From: Microbacterium sp. Leaf320
GTDB taxonomy: Bacteria > Actinomycetota > Actinomycetes > Actinomycetales > Microbacteriaceae
NCBI RefSeq assembly: GCF_001423485.1
Contig: NZ_LMOD01000005.1
Coordinates: forward strand, 186,001-250,000
Direction of reading: 5' to 3'
DNA length: 64,000 nucleotides
Positions 27,430 to 38,925 of the stretch are shown here, piece by piece. The translations under genes and the position numbers were made by a program. How positions within the stretch are numbered: position 1 is the first letter of the stretch; each line of letters begins with the position of its first letter. A model generated the notes under the pieces. That model was not told where the DNA came from. It saw nothing but the letters and a program-made list of their open reading frames with translations, and searched no databases.

Positions 27430-28845
27430 CTACGGCAGCAGGTCGAGTGCCTCTGCACGTCGCTGTGCGACGGTGGAGGTCTGGGTGTCGAACAGTCGCG
27501 TCATCCGTTCGGGGCCGAACCGCGGCCACCCCGGGTCACCGGTCTTGATGAAGGCGATCCACGCCGAGTGCATCTCGTCTGCAAGGTTCTGCGGCGCATC
27601 GGCTCCGGCGAGCCGTTGTGCTTCGGGGTCGCCGAGGCGGTCGAACACGAAACCCAGCTCGAGAGCGTGAGCCGCACGCAGGTCGCGGACAGTGCTCTGC
27701 CAGGCGAATTCGTAGACGTAGGTCGGCGCCGTGCGCGCCTGTGCCAGCCGGGTCAGCGGCGCGCGCAGCATGAAGTCGGTGGCGAGCTGGCCGAAGATCT
27801 CGCCCGTGGAGGCTCCGGGGAAGGTCGCACGATAGGCCGCGACGGCCGTCCTCGGGATCCGCAGAGCGAGTCGTGTGAGCAGCAGCTTCGCCGGACTGAT
27901 TCCGGCGAGAGCTGCCGGAGGGAACCAGAGACGATACTCGTCCGTGTTGCTCCCGATGAGAAGCGGGACCTCGGTGTCGGCGAGGACCTCGTGCGGCGAC
28001 CGCGGAAGCGAATCGGCATCCACCGCGAACTGGAACCCGGGCGCCCCGCCCAGCGGAGACGAGCCGCCGGCCTGTCGCCTGCGCGCATGGAGCAGCTTCG
28101 CAGGAGACGCTCCCAGGAAGCCCGCGCGGTCGGCCCTGATGCCGAGCTGCTTCGCCAGCTGCGCCGTGACGCGGCCCGCTTTCTTCGCGGTCTGCGCCTC
28201 GAGCGGTCCGGATTCGATGATGGCCCGCGCGACCAGCGAGCGCGACGAGGGGTTCGCGAGCAGACCGGCGACGATCGCACCCCCGGCGGATTCGCCCATG
28301 ACCGTGATCTGCGCCGGGTCGCCGCCGAATGAGGCGATCTCGCTGTGCACCCAGGCGAGCCCGGCCGCGGCATCCTGCAGACCGAGATTCCGAGGGGCAT
28401 CATCGAGCACCGAGAAGCCTTCGGAGCCCAGACGGTAGTTGATCGATGCGAACACGATCCCCGCCCGAGCGAACGAGGCTCCGTCGTAGAGGGGGAGCGC
28501 GGCGGTTCCCCGCTCGAGCGCACCGCCGTGGATCCAGAGGACGACCGGCGCGCCCGCGGCATCATCAGGCGCCCAGATGTTGACCGAGAGGATCTCATCT
28601 CCCGGGATCTCGACCGAACCCAGAAGGTCGCCGACCGCCCCGGGGTACGGATGCTGAGGAGCCGTCGGACCGAATGCCGTGGTGTCCCTGACGCCCTCCC
28701 ACGCGGGTGCGGGCTGCGGCGCGCGAAAGCGGTTCGGCCCGAACGGGGCGGCGGCGTACGGGATGCCGAGGTAGCGACGCACTCCGTCGATCGCTTCGCC
28801 CCGCACGATTCCGGTGGACACGGTGACCTGCGGCGCGACACTCAT
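27430..28845 (-). CDS. Type-B carboxylesterase/lipase family protein
   Basis: The 471-residue protein shows R-Y-L-G-I-P-Y-A near residue 27, N-I-W-A-P near 93, the oxyanion segment W-I-H-G-G near 108 and the nucleophile elbow G-E-S-A-G-G near 187. There is no signal peptide, so it is probably a cytosolic ester or carbamate hydrolase of unknown substrate. ATG 28845 is preferred over 28854 because a TACGAT box lies seven bases upstream. It is convergent with hemW. Confidence 0.88.
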   Translation of the reverse strand: MSVAPQVTVSTGIVRGEAIDGVRRYLGIPYAAAPFGPNRFRAPQPAPAWEGVRDTTAFGPTAPQHPYPGAVGDLLGSVEIPGDEILSVNIWAPDDAAGAPVVLWIHGGALERGTAALPLYDGASFARAGIVFASINYRLGSEGFSVLDDAPRNLGLQDAAAGLAWVHSEIASFGGDPAQITVMGESAGGAIVAGLLANPSSRSLVARAIIESGPLEAQTAKKAGRVTAQLAKQLGIRADRAGFLGASPAKLLHARRRQAGGSSPLGGAPGFQFAVDADSLPRSPHEVLADTEVPLLIGSNTDEYRLWFPPAALAGISPAKLLLTRLALRIPRTAVAAYRATFPGASTGEIFGQLATDFMLRAPLTRLAQARTAPTYVYEFAWQSTVRDLRAAHALELGFVFDRLGDPEAQRLAGADAPQNLADEMHSAWIAFIKTGDPGWPRFGPERMTRLFDTQTSTVAQRRAEALDLLP

Positions 28846-28852
28846 ACCCGTC

Positions 28853-28858
28853 ATCGTA
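28853..28858 (-). promoter_or_regulatory. -10 box for leaderless carboxylesterase gene
   Basis: On the reverse strand TACGAT is followed by seven bases and ATG 28845. Confidence 0.45.
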
Positions 28859-28889
28859 GGGGGATCAGCGCGGCACCCGCCTCGGCGGG

Positions 28890-28895
28890 TAGAAT
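28890..28895 (+). promoter_or_regulatory. -10 box of hrcA
   Basis: TAGAAT ends on the first base of the CIRCE element, so HrcA binding would block promoter use. Confidence 0.6.
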
Positions 28896-28921
28896 TGGCA
28901 CTCGTACCCAGTGAGTGCCAG
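28895..28921 (+). promoter_or_regulatory. CIRCE operator (HrcA binding site)
   Basis: TTGGCACTC and GAGTGCCAG are separated by exactly nine bases, matching the CIRCE consensus (TTAGCACTC-N9-GAGTGCTAA) with the outer arms changed symmetrically. It overlaps the -10 box and lies 16 bases before the hrcA ATG. HrcA is therefore expected to autoregulate. Confidence 0.92.
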
Positions 28922-28936
28922 AGGGAGGGGGATGCG

Positions 28937-29968
28937 ATGGTCAGTGAAAGAGGCCTCCAGGTTCTCCGCGCGATCGTGCAGGACTACGTCGAGACGCACG
29001 AGCCGGTCGGCAGTCGATCGATCGTCGACCGCTATTCGTTCGGTGTGTCCGCTGCGACGATCCGCAACGACATGGCACTGCTCGAAGACGAAGAGCTCAT
29101 CGCCGCGCCGCACACATCGTCGGGTCGCGTCCCGACCGACAAGGGCTACCGTGTCTTCGTCGACCACCTCGCGCAGCTGCGTCCGCTCACGGTCGCTCAG
29201 CGCACGGCGATCGAGTCGTTCCTGACGGCACCCTCCGATCTCGACGACCTGATGGTGCGCACCGTCCGTGTGCTCACCCAGCTCACGGGCCAGGTCGCCC
29301 TCGCTCAGTACCCGTCGTTCGCACGGGCGCACCTCACCCACCTCGAACTCGTCGCGTTGTCGCCCAATCGGGTGCTGATCGTCCTCGTCACCGATGCGGG
29401 TGGGGTCTCCCAGCGCATGGCGCCGCTGCCGGTCGATGTCGATGAAGCCGACATGGCGATCCTCCGTGCGCGGCTGTCGGCGCTCATCACGGGGCGAGCG
29501 GTGAGCGATGCGGCCGAGCGACTGCAGAATCTGCTCGCCGCAGACGAGCACTCGCGCGACGTCGCGCTGCGGGCACTCGCGACGATCATCATCGATGAGC
29601 TCGGGGCTTTCCGTCAGGAGCGCCTCGTGATGGCGGGAGCGGCGACCCTCGCGCGACGCGAGCAGGACTTCCGCGGCAGCATCCACCCTCTGCTCGAGGC
29701 GATCGAAGAGCAGGTCACCCTGCTGCGCCTGATGAGCGAGATGGAGGCGGACTCACATGGCCTCGCGGCCAGCATCGGTACCGAGAACGCCTCGTTCGGC
29801 CTCGGCGAGGCATCGATCGTGGCCAGCAACTACGCCGCGCCCAGCGGCACGGCGCGTGTCGGCGTGATGGGGCCGACGCGCATGGACTATCCGAGCAATC
29901 TCGCGGCTGCGCGGGCTGTCGCCCGCTATCTCTCGCGGATGCTCGATGAAGACGAGGCGTCCCGCTGA
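28937..29968 (+). CDS. hrcA: Heat-inducible transcription repressor HrcA
   Basis: The 343-residue protein has the N-terminal winged helix (V-S-E-R-G-L-Q-V-L-R-A-I-V, then S-A-A-T-I-R-N-D-M near residue 40 and S-S-G-R-V-P-T near 60) and the C-terminal GAF-like domain ending G-P-T-R-M-D-Y. It binds CIRCE sites of chaperone genes. ATG 28937 has a good GAGGGAGGGG ribosome site. dnaJ follows 39 bases later, so both are probably cotranscribed under CIRCE control. Confidence 0.96.
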   Translation: MVSERGLQVLRAIVQDYVETHEPVGSRSIVDRYSFGVSAATIRNDMALLEDEELIAAPHTSSGRVPTDKGYRVFVDHLAQLRPLTVAQRTAIESFLTAPSDLDDLMVRTVRVLTQLTGQVALAQYPSFARAHLTHLELVALSPNRVLIVLVTDAGGVSQRMAPLPVDVDEADMAILRARLSALITGRAVSDAAERLQNLLAADEHSRDVALRALATIIIDELGAFRQERLVMAGAATLARREQDFRGSIHPLLEAIEEQVTLLRLMSEMEADSHGLAASIGTENASFGLGEASIVASNYAAPSGTARVGVMGPTRMDYPSNLAAARAVARYLSRMLDEDEASR

Positions 29969-30007
29969 CGCGGGCGCCCAGAGAACAGCACACGCAGAAG
30001 GGCCATT

Positions 30008-31123
30008 GTGGCAGACCACTACGAGGTACTCGGCGTCTCTCGCGACGCCTCCACCGACGAGATCAAGAAGGCGTACCGACGTCTGGCTCGTCAGCTCCAC
30101 CCCGACGTGAACCCGGGTGAAGACGCAGCCGAGCGGTTCAAGCTCGTCACGCACGCGTACGACGTGCTCAGCGACGACGAATCGCGTCGTCGCTACGACA
30201 TGGGCGGCGGAGACGGCGCTGCCGGCAACTTCGGCGGCTTCGGCGGTTTCGGAGACATCTTCGAGACGTTCTTCGGGGCGGGTCAAGGCGGCGGCAGGGG
30301 AGCGCGCCCGCGGTCCCGCCGTGAGCGCGGGCAGGACGCCCTGGTGCGAGTGACGCTCGATCTGGGCGACGTCGTGTTCGGTGCGCACCGCGACATCGAG
30401 GTCGACACGGCAGTCCTGTGCGAGACCTGCAACGGCTCGTGCTGCCAGGAGGGCACGTCTCCTGTCACCTGCGACATCTGCGGAGGATCCGGTCACGTGC
30501 AGCGTCAGGTGCGCAGCCTGCTCGGCAACGTCGTGACGTCGCAGCCCTGCGGCACCTGCGAGGGCTACGGCACGACAATCCCCTACCCGTGCGGCACCTG
30601 CGGCGGGCAGGGACGCGTGCGCTCGCGCCGCACGGTCTCGCTCGACATCCCGGCCGGCGTCGAGACGGGCCTGCGTCTGCAGCTCCCCGGATCCGGCGAG
30701 GTCGGCAAGGCCGGCGGCCCGAACGGCGACCTGTACGTCGAGGTCACCGTGAATCCGCACCCTTCGTTCAGTCGTGACGGCGATGACCTGCTGGCGACGC
30801 TGGAGGTGTCGATGCCTGACGCGATCCTCGGCACCGAGACCACGATCCAGGGGCTCGACGGCGAGGTGGACCTCGAGGTCCGCTCCGGCGTGCAGTCGGG
30901 TGACGTCCTGACGATCAAGGGCCGCGGCATCACTCCGCTGCGAGGCAGCCAGCGCGGCGATCTCCGCGTCGGCGTCCAGGTGGTCACCCCGACCAAGCTC
31001 GACTCCGCACAGCGGGCGCTCATCGAGGACTTCGCGAAGAAGACGAAGGCGCCGGGACCCCAGCTCGCGCAGTTCCAGCAGGGACTCTTCTCGAAGCTCC
31101 GCGACCGCTTCCGCTCGCACTGA
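30008..31123 (+). CDS. dnaJ: Chaperone DnaJ (second actinobacterial type)
   Basis: The 371-residue protein has a J domain with H-P-D near residue 35, a Gly/Phe-rich segment with F-G-G-F-G-G-F-G near 77, a four-repeat zinc domain from about 138 to 212 and the C-terminal substrate domain. The first zinc repeat reads C-E-T-C-N-G-S-C-C, with cysteine where the usual repeat has glycine, so the domain has two extra cysteines. It works with DnaK, which is not in the window. The GTG start is preceded by an AGAAGG-like site. The hrcA-dnaJ-rsmE order is typical of the phylum. Confidence 0.95.
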   Translation: MADHYEVLGVSRDASTDEIKKAYRRLARQLHPDVNPGEDAAERFKLVTHAYDVLSDDESRRRYDMGGGDGAAGNFGGFGGFGDIFETFFGAGQGGGRGARPRSRRERGQDALVRVTLDLGDVVFGAHRDIEVDTAVLCETCNGSCCQEGTSPVTCDICGGSGHVQRQVRSLLGNVVTSQPCGTCEGYGTTIPYPCGTCGGQGRVRSRRTVSLDIPAGVETGLRLQLPGSGEVGKAGGPNGDLYVEVTVNPHPSFSRDGDDLLATLEVSMPDAILGTETTIQGLDGEVDLEVRSGVQSGDVLTIKGRGITPLRGSQRGDLRVGVQVVTPTKLDSAQRALIEDFAKKTKAPGPQLAQFQQGLFSKLRDRFRSH

Positions 31124-31137
31124 CCCGGACGGCGCTC

Positions 31138-31866
31138 ATGGCTCTGCACTTCCTCCTCGAATCGTCGTCGGATGCCGCGATCGGCGACCTCGTGTCGCTC
31201 ACCGGGGCCGAGGCCAAGCATGCCGCGGTGGTCCGCCGTCTCCGCGTCGGCGAGGCGGTGACTGTGGGCGACGGTGCGGGCGTATGGCTCACCGGCGTCG
31301 CAGAGGAGGTCTCGCCCTCCCGTGTCGACGTCCGTGTGTCCGAGCGATCCGCAGACCCCGCGCCCACTCCGCGTCTCGTCCTCGTGCAGGCGCTGGCGAA
31401 GGGCGATCGCGACGAGCTCGCGGTGCAGGCAGCGTGCGAGCTCGGCGTCGACGAGATCGTGCCGTGGCAGGCGAGCCGCAGCATCTCGAGGTGGGAGGGC
31501 GCCAAGGCGGTCAAAGGCCGAGAGCGCTGGGCGACCATCGTCCGCGAGGCAGCCAAGCAGGCGCATCGTGCATGGGTTCCCGAGGTGGCAGCCCCGGCAT
31601 CGACCGCAGATCTCGTGAAGCGTGCATCGTCCGAGCGTGTGCTGCTGCTCGATCCGAGCGCGACCACCCGGTTGTCGGAGCTCCACCCCGACGGTCGAGA
31701 CCTCGTGCTCGTGGTCGGGCCGGAGGGCGGCATCTCGGACGACGAGCTGAAGAAGCTGTCTGACGCCGGCGCCGAGCGCGTGCTGCTCGGAGACACGGTG
31801 CTGCGCACCTCGACGGCCGGCCCCGCAGCGATCGCGGTCCTGTCCGTGGCGCTCGGCCGCTGGTGA
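31138..31866 (+). CDS. rsmE: 16S rRNA (uracil(1498)-N(3))-methyltransferase
   Basis: The 242-residue protein has an N-terminal PUA-like part (H-A-A-V-V-R-R-L-R-V-G) and a SPOUT knot with K-G-D-R-D near residue 85, V-V-G-P-E-G-G-I-S near 195 and L-G-D-T-V-L-R-T-S-T-A near 222. These are diagnostic for RsmE. It methylates U1498 in the decoding centre of the small subunit. It starts 14 bases after dnaJ. Confidence 0.95.
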   Translation: MALHFLLESSSDAAIGDLVSLTGAEAKHAAVVRRLRVGEAVTVGDGAGVWLTGVAEEVSPSRVDVRVSERSADPAPTPRLVLVQALAKGDRDELAVQAACELGVDEIVPWQASRSISRWEGAKAVKGRERWATIVREAAKQAHRAWVPEVAAPASTADLVKRASSERVLLLDPSATTRLSELHPDGRDLVLVVGPEGGISDDELKKLSDAGAERVLLGDTVLRTSTAGPAAIAVLSVALGRW

Positions 31867-31897
31867 TCGGCTACGGGCCCGTCAGCGCTGCGGTCAG

Positions 31898-31903
31898 TAG
31901 ACT
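31898..31903 (+). promoter_or_regulatory. -10 box for leaderless HIT gene
   Basis: TAGACT is followed by six bases and ATG 31910. It starts the HIT-phoH-ybeY-CorC-era string. Confidence 0.6.
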
Positions 31904-31909
31904 GGGAGC

Positions 31910-32257
31910 ATGTCCGAGCCCTCGATCTTCACGCGCATCCTGAACGGTGACATCCCGGGCGAGATCCTGCTCGACACCGGTCGGGTGTTCGCGATCCGTG
32001 ACATCAACCCGCAGGCGCCGCTGCATGCGCTCGTGATCCCCAAGACCGAGGACTACCGCGACGTCACCGAGCTCGCGGCCGGTGACCCCGGTCTTCTCGC
32101 GGAGGTCGTCGCAGCGGCCGAGCAGCTCGCGTCCGAACACGCGAACGGCGAGTACCGTCTCATCTTCAACAACGGCGCGAGCGCCGCCCAGTCCGTCTTC
32201 CACGTGCACGCCCATGTGCTCGGCAACATCGAGGAGAACAAGCTCGTTGGCTTCTGA
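31910..32257 (+). CDS. HIT domain nucleotide-binding protein (Hint type)
   Basis: The 115-residue protein is a compact Hint-like hydrolase with the H-V-H-A-H triad (His 98, 100, 102) and D-I-N-P-Q-A-P near residue 31. By family it hydrolyses AMP-lysine or related phosphoramidates. Its last 11 bases overlap the TTG start chosen for phoH, implying translational coupling. Confidence 0.94.
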   Translation: MSEPSIFTRILNGDIPGEILLDTGRVFAIRDINPQAPLHALVIPKTEDYRDVTELAAGDPGLLAEVVAAAEQLASEHANGEYRLIFNNGASAAQSVFHVHAHVLGNIEENKLVGF

Positions 32258-33347
32258 CGAAAACGATTCCGTGACCGCATCCGACACCGCCGTCGAGAAG
32301 ATCTACGCCGACGGTGTCGCCATGGTGCAGCTCCTCGGCCCCCAGGACCGACTGCTGCGGATGCTCGAGAAGGAGCACCGCGACGTCCAGGTGCTCGTGC
32401 GCGGCAACGAGATCACGCTCACGGGCGCGGCTGACGCCGTCGCGAAGGCGAAGACGCTCGTCGACGAGCTGATGACCATGACGAAGGCCGGCCACGACCT
32501 CGCCCCGAGCGATGTGACCAGCTCTGCGCGCCTCCTGCGCAATGACGGCGGCCCGCGCCCGAGCGAGGTGCTCGGCGAGGCCATCCTGTCGACCAGGGGC
32601 AAGGTCATCCGACCCAAGACCCTCGGCCAGAAGGAATACGTCGACGCGATCGAGGAGAACACGATCGTCTTCGGCATCGGCCCGGCCGGTACCGGAAAGA
32701 CCTACCTCGCGATGGCGAAGGCCGTCCAGGCGCTGCAGCGCAAGGAGGTCACCAGGATCATCCTCACGCGTCCGGCGGTCGAGGCCGGCGAGCGACTGGG
32801 CTTCCTGCCCGGCACTCTCACCGACAAGATCGACCCGTATCTGCGCCCGCTCTACGACGCGCTGAACGAGATGATGGACCCCGAGATCGTCCCTCGCCTG
32901 ATGGCGACGGGGACGATCGAAGTGGCGCCGCTCGCATACATGCGCGGCCGCACGCTCAACGACTCGTTCGTCGTGCTCGACGAGGCGCAGAACACGACGC
33001 CCGAGCAGATGAAGATGTTCCTGACGCGTCTCGGCTTCGGCTCGAAGATGGTCGTCACGGGTGACATCACCCAGGTGGATCTTCCCCAGGGTTCGTCGGG
33101 ACTGCGTCTGGTGACGCGAGTGCTCGACGGCATCGACGACATCCACTTCGCCCGCCTCACGAGCGAGGACGTGGTGCGCCACTCCCTCGTCGGTCGCATC
33201 GTGGACGCGTACAGCGAGTACGACGAACGTCGCACCGCTCAGCGTTTCGAGCGCGAGCAGGCTGCCGAGTTCGCCAATCGCGCCGACCGCCGAGGTGCGC
33301 AACGACCAGGACCCCGGGACCGGATGCCGAAACGCGGCCTCTCCTGA
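32247..33347 (+). CDS. phoH: PhoH family ATPase
   Basis: The protein (366 residues) has an N-terminal KH-like segment ([12 protein letters not shown] near residue 45) and the PhoH P-loop domain with G-P-A-G-T-G-K-T near 146, R-P-A-V-E-A-G near 175, V-L-D-E-A-Q-N near 247 and T-G-D-I-T-Q near 272. PhoH proteins next to ybeY are thought to be RNA helicase-like or ATP-dependent partners in RNA processing. TTG 32247 has a GAGGAG ribosome site; GTG 32271 is an alternative. A longer reading inside the HIT gene is not supported. Confidence 0.92.
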   Translation: MASDENDSVTASDTAVEKIYADGVAMVQLLGPQDRLLRMLEKEHRDVQVLVRGNEITLTGAADAVAKAKTLVDELMTMTKAGHDLAPSDVTSSARLLRNDGGPRPSEVLGEAILSTRGKVIRPKTLGQKEYVDAIEENTIVFGIGPAGTGKTYLAMAKAVQALQRKEVTRIILTRPAVEAGERLGFLPGTLTDKIDPYLRPLYDALNEMMDPEIVPRLMATGTIEVAPLAYMRGRTLNDSFVVLDEAQNTTPEQMKMFLTRLGFGSKMVVTGDITQVDLPQGSSGLRLVTRVLDGIDDIHFARLTSEDVVRHSLVGRIVDAYSEYDERRTAQRFEREQAAEFANRADRRGAQRPGPRDRMPKRGLS

Positions 33348-33363
33348 TGAAACGAGCACAGCC

Positions 33364-33822
33364 ATGATCGAGATCAACAACGAGTCGGCCATCGATGTCG
33401 ACGAGACGGTGCTGCAGCGACTGACCGACTTCAACCTCGCGCAGATGCATGTCAGCCCAGATGCCGAGGTCGCGATCGTGCTCGTCGACGAGGGCGCCAT
33501 GGAGGCACTCCACGTGCAGTGGATGGACGAGCCCGGTCCCACGGACGTGCTCAGTTTTCCGATGGACGAGCTGCGCCCCGGCACCGAGGATCGCCCCACG
33601 GCCCCCGGGCTGCTCGGAGACATCGTGCTGTGCCCGCAGGTCGCCGAGGCGCAGGCCCAGGCGGCCGGTCACACGCTGATGGACGAGCTGATCCTGCTGA
33701 CCACGCACGGCCTTCTCCACCTGCTCGGGTTCGACCACGCCGAGCCCGATGAGGAGCGCGAGATGTTCGGACTGCAGAAGGAGCTCATCCAGGGCTTCGC
33801 CGCGTCTGAACGTCGACGATGA
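33364..33822 (+). CDS. ybeY: rRNA maturation endoribonuclease YbeY
   Basis: The 152-residue protein has the zinc-binding [11 protein letters not shown] motif (His 115, 119, 125), which defines the family, and P-T-D-V-L-S-F-P near residue 60. It acts in 16S rRNA 3' maturation and 70S quality control. It sits between phoH and the CorC gene, overlapping the latter by four bases. Confidence 0.96.
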   Translation: MIEINNESAIDVDETVLQRLTDFNLAQMHVSPDAEVAIVLVDEGAMEALHVQWMDEPGPTDVLSFPMDELRPGTEDRPTAPGLLGDIVLCPQVAEAQAQAAGHTLMDELILLTTHGLLHLLGFDHAEPDEEREMFGLQKELIQGFAASERRR

Positions 33823-35114
33823 CCGCGGCCCTCCTTCTCGCCGGCGCCGTTCTGCTGGTCGCGTTCGGCGGCCTCATGGCTGCGATCGACGCGGCCTTCG
33901 GCGTCACGTCGCGCTCCGACATCGCCGAGATGGGCACAGAAGGACGCAACGCCCGGCAGCTGGCCCGCATCGCCGCCGATCCTGACGCTCACGTCAACGC
34001 TGTCGCCTTCATCCGCGTTCTCGCCGAGACGGCCGCAGCGGTGCTCGTCACGGTCGCTTTCAGCATCCTGTTCGACAACATCTGGTGGGCGATGCTCGCC
34101 GCGGCGCTGCTGATGACGGGCATCAGCTTCGTGCTGGTCGGGGCGAGTCCTCGATCCTTCGGTCGTCACCATGCTGAGGGGATGCTGCGCGCGAATGCGC
34201 CGGTCGTCCGCGGACTGCGCGTCATCCTCGGGCCGCTCGCCCAGGGACTCGTCGTGCTCGGCAACCGGGTCACCCCAGGGCGCGGGCGCAGCTCGTTCAC
34301 CTCTGAGGAGCAGCTGCTGAGCATGGTCGACGAGGCTGCTTCGAACGATCTGATCGAGGCGGACGACCGCGACCTCATCCACTCCGTCTTCGACTTCACC
34401 GACCAGTTCGTGCGTGCAGTGATGGTGCCGCGAACCGAGATGGTGACTGTCGACGCGACGGCGACGACGAGCGAGGCCATGACGTTGTTCCTGCAGCGCG
34501 GCGTCTCACGCATGCCCGTGGTCGACGACGATGCCGATGATGTCGTCGGAGTGCTCTACCTCAAGGACCTCGTGCTGTTCGCGTTCCGAGACGAGAACGC
34601 GTGGCGTGCCGCATCCATCCGTCCGATCTCGCGGCCGGCGACCTTCGTCCCCGAGTCCATGCGCGCGGAGACGCTCCTGCAGCAGATGAAGCGGGATGCC
34701 GTGCATGTGTGCCTGGTGATCGACGAACACGGCGGAATCTCGGGCCTCGTGACGCTCGAGGACCTCATCGAGGAACTCGTGGGCGAGATCTCCGACGAGT
34801 ACGATCAGGTGTCGGCTGAAGTCGTCGAACTCGGCGACGGACGCTACCGCGTGAGCGCCCGACTCTCGTTGGAAGATGTCGGCGATCTCTTCGGCCTCGA
34901 ACTCGAGGACGAGGACGTCGACTCCATAGGCGGTCTGCTCGGCAAGGCGCTCGGTCAGGTTCCGCAGCCGGGAGCCACGGCGACGGTCGACGGACTGACG
35001 CTCACCGGCGGAGCCTCCAGAGGGCGAGGCCGCGGTATCGCGACGGTCTTCGTCGAACGAGCAGAGAACGACGCGGAATCGACCGCAGACGAGAGAGATG
35101 ACAACGATGACTGA
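33819..35114 (+). CDS. Hemolysin/CorC family protein (CNNM domain, CBS pair)
   Basis: The 431-residue protein has an N-terminal DUF21/CNNM membrane domain with about four spans (residues 1-140), a CBS pair from about 200 to 320 (V-M-V-P-R-T-E-M-V near 203; [13 protein letters not shown] near 310) and a C-terminal CorC/HlyC transporter-associated domain. The family is linked to magnesium/cobalt export or resistance. It lies between ybeY and era, the usual actinobacterial order. Confidence 0.92.
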   Translation: MTAALLLAGAVLLVAFGGLMAAIDAAFGVTSRSDIAEMGTEGRNARQLARIAADPDAHVNAVAFIRVLAETAAAVLVTVAFSILFDNIWWAMLAAALLMTGISFVLVGASPRSFGRHHAEGMLRANAPVVRGLRVILGPLAQGLVVLGNRVTPGRGRSSFTSEEQLLSMVDEAASNDLIEADDRDLIHSVFDFTDQFVRAVMVPRTEMVTVDATATTSEAMTLFLQRGVSRMPVVDDDADDVVGVLYLKDLVLFAFRDENAWRAASIRPISRPATFVPESMRAETLLQQMKRDAVHVCLVIDEHGGISGLVTLEDLIEELVGEISDEYDQVSAEVVELGDGRYRVSARLSLEDVGDLFGLELEDEDVDSIGGLLGKALGQVPQPGATATVDGLTLTGGASRGRGRGIATVFVERAENDAESTADERDDNDD

Positions 35115-36003
35115 GCAGACGCGAAGCGGATTCGTGACCTTCGTGGGACGGCCGAACGTCGGGAAGTCGACTCTCACGAACGCACTGGTCGGCGAGAAGA
35201 TCGCGATCACGAGCGAGAAGCCCCAGACGACACGACGGGCGATCCGCGGGATCGTGAACCGCCCGGAGGGACAGCTCGTCATCGTCGACACCCCCGGCAT
35301 CCACAAGCCACGGACGCTCCTGGGCGAGCGGTTGAACGATCTCGTCGAGCAGGTTCTCGGCGACGTCGACGTCATCGGCTTCTGCGTGCCTGCGACCGAG
35401 AAGGTCGGTCCCGGTGATCGCCGCATCGCCGCGTCGCTCGACGGATATCGCCGCGCCAAGAAGATCGCGATCGTCACGAAGACGGATGCGGCCAGCCGTG
35501 ACGACATCACCGAACGACTCATGGAGGTGGATGCGCTTCGCGAGGACTGGGACGCCGTGATCCCGATCTCCGCTCTCACGAACGACCAGCTCGAGGTTCT
35601 CGCCGACGAGGTGCTCTCCCTCATGCCCGAGGGGCCGGCGCTCTACGGCGAAGGCGTCACCACCGACGAGTCGGAGGAAGACCGGATCGCGGAGATGATC
35701 CGTGAGGCCGCGCTCGATGGCGTGCGCGACGAGCTGCCGCACTCGATCGCGGTCGTGATCGACGACATCGCCCCGCGCGAGGGTACCGACCTGACCGACG
35801 TCCACGCATCGATCGTGGTCGAGCGTGACAGCCAGAAGGCGATCATCATCGGCCACAAGGGCAAGCGCCTCGCCGACGTGGGGCGGCGCGCACGCGTCGG
35901 CATCGAGGAGCTCCTGGGTACCCGGGTGTTCCTCGGGCTGCACGTCAAGGTCGCGAAGGAGTGGCAGCGCGACCCGAAGCAGCTGGGTCGCCTCGGCTTC
36001 TGA
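35098..36003 (+). CDS. era: GTPase Era
   Basis: The 301-residue protein has the GTPase motifs G-R-P-N-V-G-K-S near residue 17, D-T-P-G near 65 and K-T-D near 128, and a C-terminal KH domain with I-I-G-H-K-G near 252 and W-Q-R-D-P-K near the end. It binds the 3' end of 16S rRNA during small-subunit assembly. Starts at 35098 and 35107 are both possible; either overlaps the upstream CorC gene. Confidence 0.96.
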   Translation: MTTMTEQTRSGFVTFVGRPNVGKSTLTNALVGEKIAITSEKPQTTRRAIRGIVNRPEGQLVIVDTPGIHKPRTLLGERLNDLVEQVLGDVDVIGFCVPATEKVGPGDRRIAASLDGYRRAKKIAIVTKTDAASRDDITERLMEVDALREDWDAVIPISALTNDQLEVLADEVLSLMPEGPALYGEGVTTDESEEDRIAEMIREAALDGVRDELPHSIAVVIDDIAPREGTDLTDVHASIVVERDSQKAIIIGHKGKRLADVGRRARVGIEELLGTRVFLGLHVKVAKEWQRDPKQLGRLGF

Positions 36004-36947
36004 TGGCCCGCCACTGGATCGCCACCTCTTGGGGCTCGCCGGACGCCTGGCAGTTCGTCGAGTACGAGGTGCCGCGTCCGGGCCCCGGTGAGGTCACCAT
36101 CCGGGTGCACGCGGCCGGAGTGAACCCGGCGGACGCGAAGCATGTCGCCGCGGCCAGGCCAGGCGCCGAACTCCCGGTGCCGATCGGATACGAGATCTCG
36201 GGTGAGATCACGGCGCTCGGACCGGACACGAGGATCGGGTCGGGCGACGCCGCGGTCGGCGACGAGGTCATCGCGTTCCGCGTGAGGGGCGGGTACGCCA
36301 CCGAGTTGACCATCCCAGCGGAGAAGGCGTTCGCGAAGCCGACCACTTTGACGCACCCCGAAGCGGCCAATCTCCTCCTCGCCGGTACAACCGCAGCAGA
36401 GATGCTGGATGTGACGGGTGCCGCCCGCGGTGAGACGATTCTGTTGCACGGCGCATCCGGCGCTGTCGGCGTGAGCGTGCTCCAGCAGGCGGCACGTCGA
36501 GGCATCCGTGTGATCGGCACCGCCAGCGTCGGCAGGTTCGACGTCGTCGAGCGATTCGGCGGCATCCCTGTGGCTTACGGGCCGGGCCTCATCGATCGGG
36601 TCAGGGATGCCGCGGGTACGACAGCCGTATCGGCAGCCCTCGACGCAGTGGGCACCGACGAAGCCGTCGACGTGTCGCTCCGACTCGTCACCGACCGGGG
36701 ACGCATCGTGACGATCGCCGCTGCGGGCAGGGCGAAGAGCGACGGCATCCTGGCGATCGCCGGCTCGATGCCCGAGAGCGCGCGGTTCCGGGATGCCGTG
36801 CGAGGAGAGCTGGTCGCGCTCGCGCAGGCTGGAGAGCTGGTCGTACCGCTGGCGAGGACCTTCCCGCTCGAGGACGCGCCGGCAGCGCTCGCACTCCTCG
36901 CCGACGGGCATCCAGGCGGCAAGCTCGCACTGGCCCCGTCGGCGTAG
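36003..36947 (+). CDS. NADP-dependent quinone oxidoreductase-like protein (MDR family)
   Basis: The 314-residue protein is a zinc-free medium-chain dehydrogenase: G-V-N-P-A-D near residue 38, an I-G-Y-E-I-S-G substrate-domain stretch near 60, and the NADP-binding H-G-A-S-G-A-V-G near 150. It lacks structural-zinc cysteines, which fits quinone oxidoreductase-like enzymes. Its ATG overlaps the era stop by one base, so it is probably made from the same message. The physiological substrate is unknown. Confidence 0.86.
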   Translation: MARHWIATSWGSPDAWQFVEYEVPRPGPGEVTIRVHAAGVNPADAKHVAAARPGAELPVPIGYEISGEITALGPDTRIGSGDAAVGDEVIAFRVRGGYATELTIPAEKAFAKPTTLTHPEAANLLLAGTTAAEMLDVTGAARGETILLHGASGAVGVSVLQQAARRGIRVIGTASVGRFDVVERFGGIPVAYGPGLIDRVRDAAGTTAVSAALDAVGTDEAVDVSLRLVTDRGRIVTIAAAGRAKSDGILAIAGSMPESARFRDAVRGELVALAQAGELVVPLARTFPLEDAPAALALLADGHPGGKLALAPSA

Positions 36948-36970
36948 TCGGACGCTTCCCGCAATCCTGC

Positions 36971-36976
36971 TACCAT
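36971..36976 (+). promoter_or_regulatory. -10 box of the leuA leader transcript
   Basis: TACCAT is followed by six bases and the ATG of the leader peptide, so the leader transcript is itself predicted to be leaderless. Confidence 0.55.
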
Positions 36977-36982
36977 GGCCGC

Positions 36983-38856
<1,874 letters not shown>

Positions 38857-38867
38857 CCTTCGACGAG

Positions 38868-38900
38868 AACGCCCCCTCGGTCAACGATCGAGGGGGCGTT
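38868..38900 (+). terminator. Terminator of leuA
   Basis: A 12-bp stem (AACGCCCCCTCG with its complement) and a nine-base loop are followed by TCGTCTTCT. It is the best intrinsic terminator in the window. Confidence 0.88.
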
Positions 38901-38925
38901 TCGTCTTCTGACGGGCGAGGACCGG

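Noticed and set aside
32082..32246. An N-terminally extended phoH inside the HIT gene
   Set aside because: The extension is Ser/Arg/Thr-rich and reads over the HIT catalytic region. TTG 32247 with GAGGAG is a better start.
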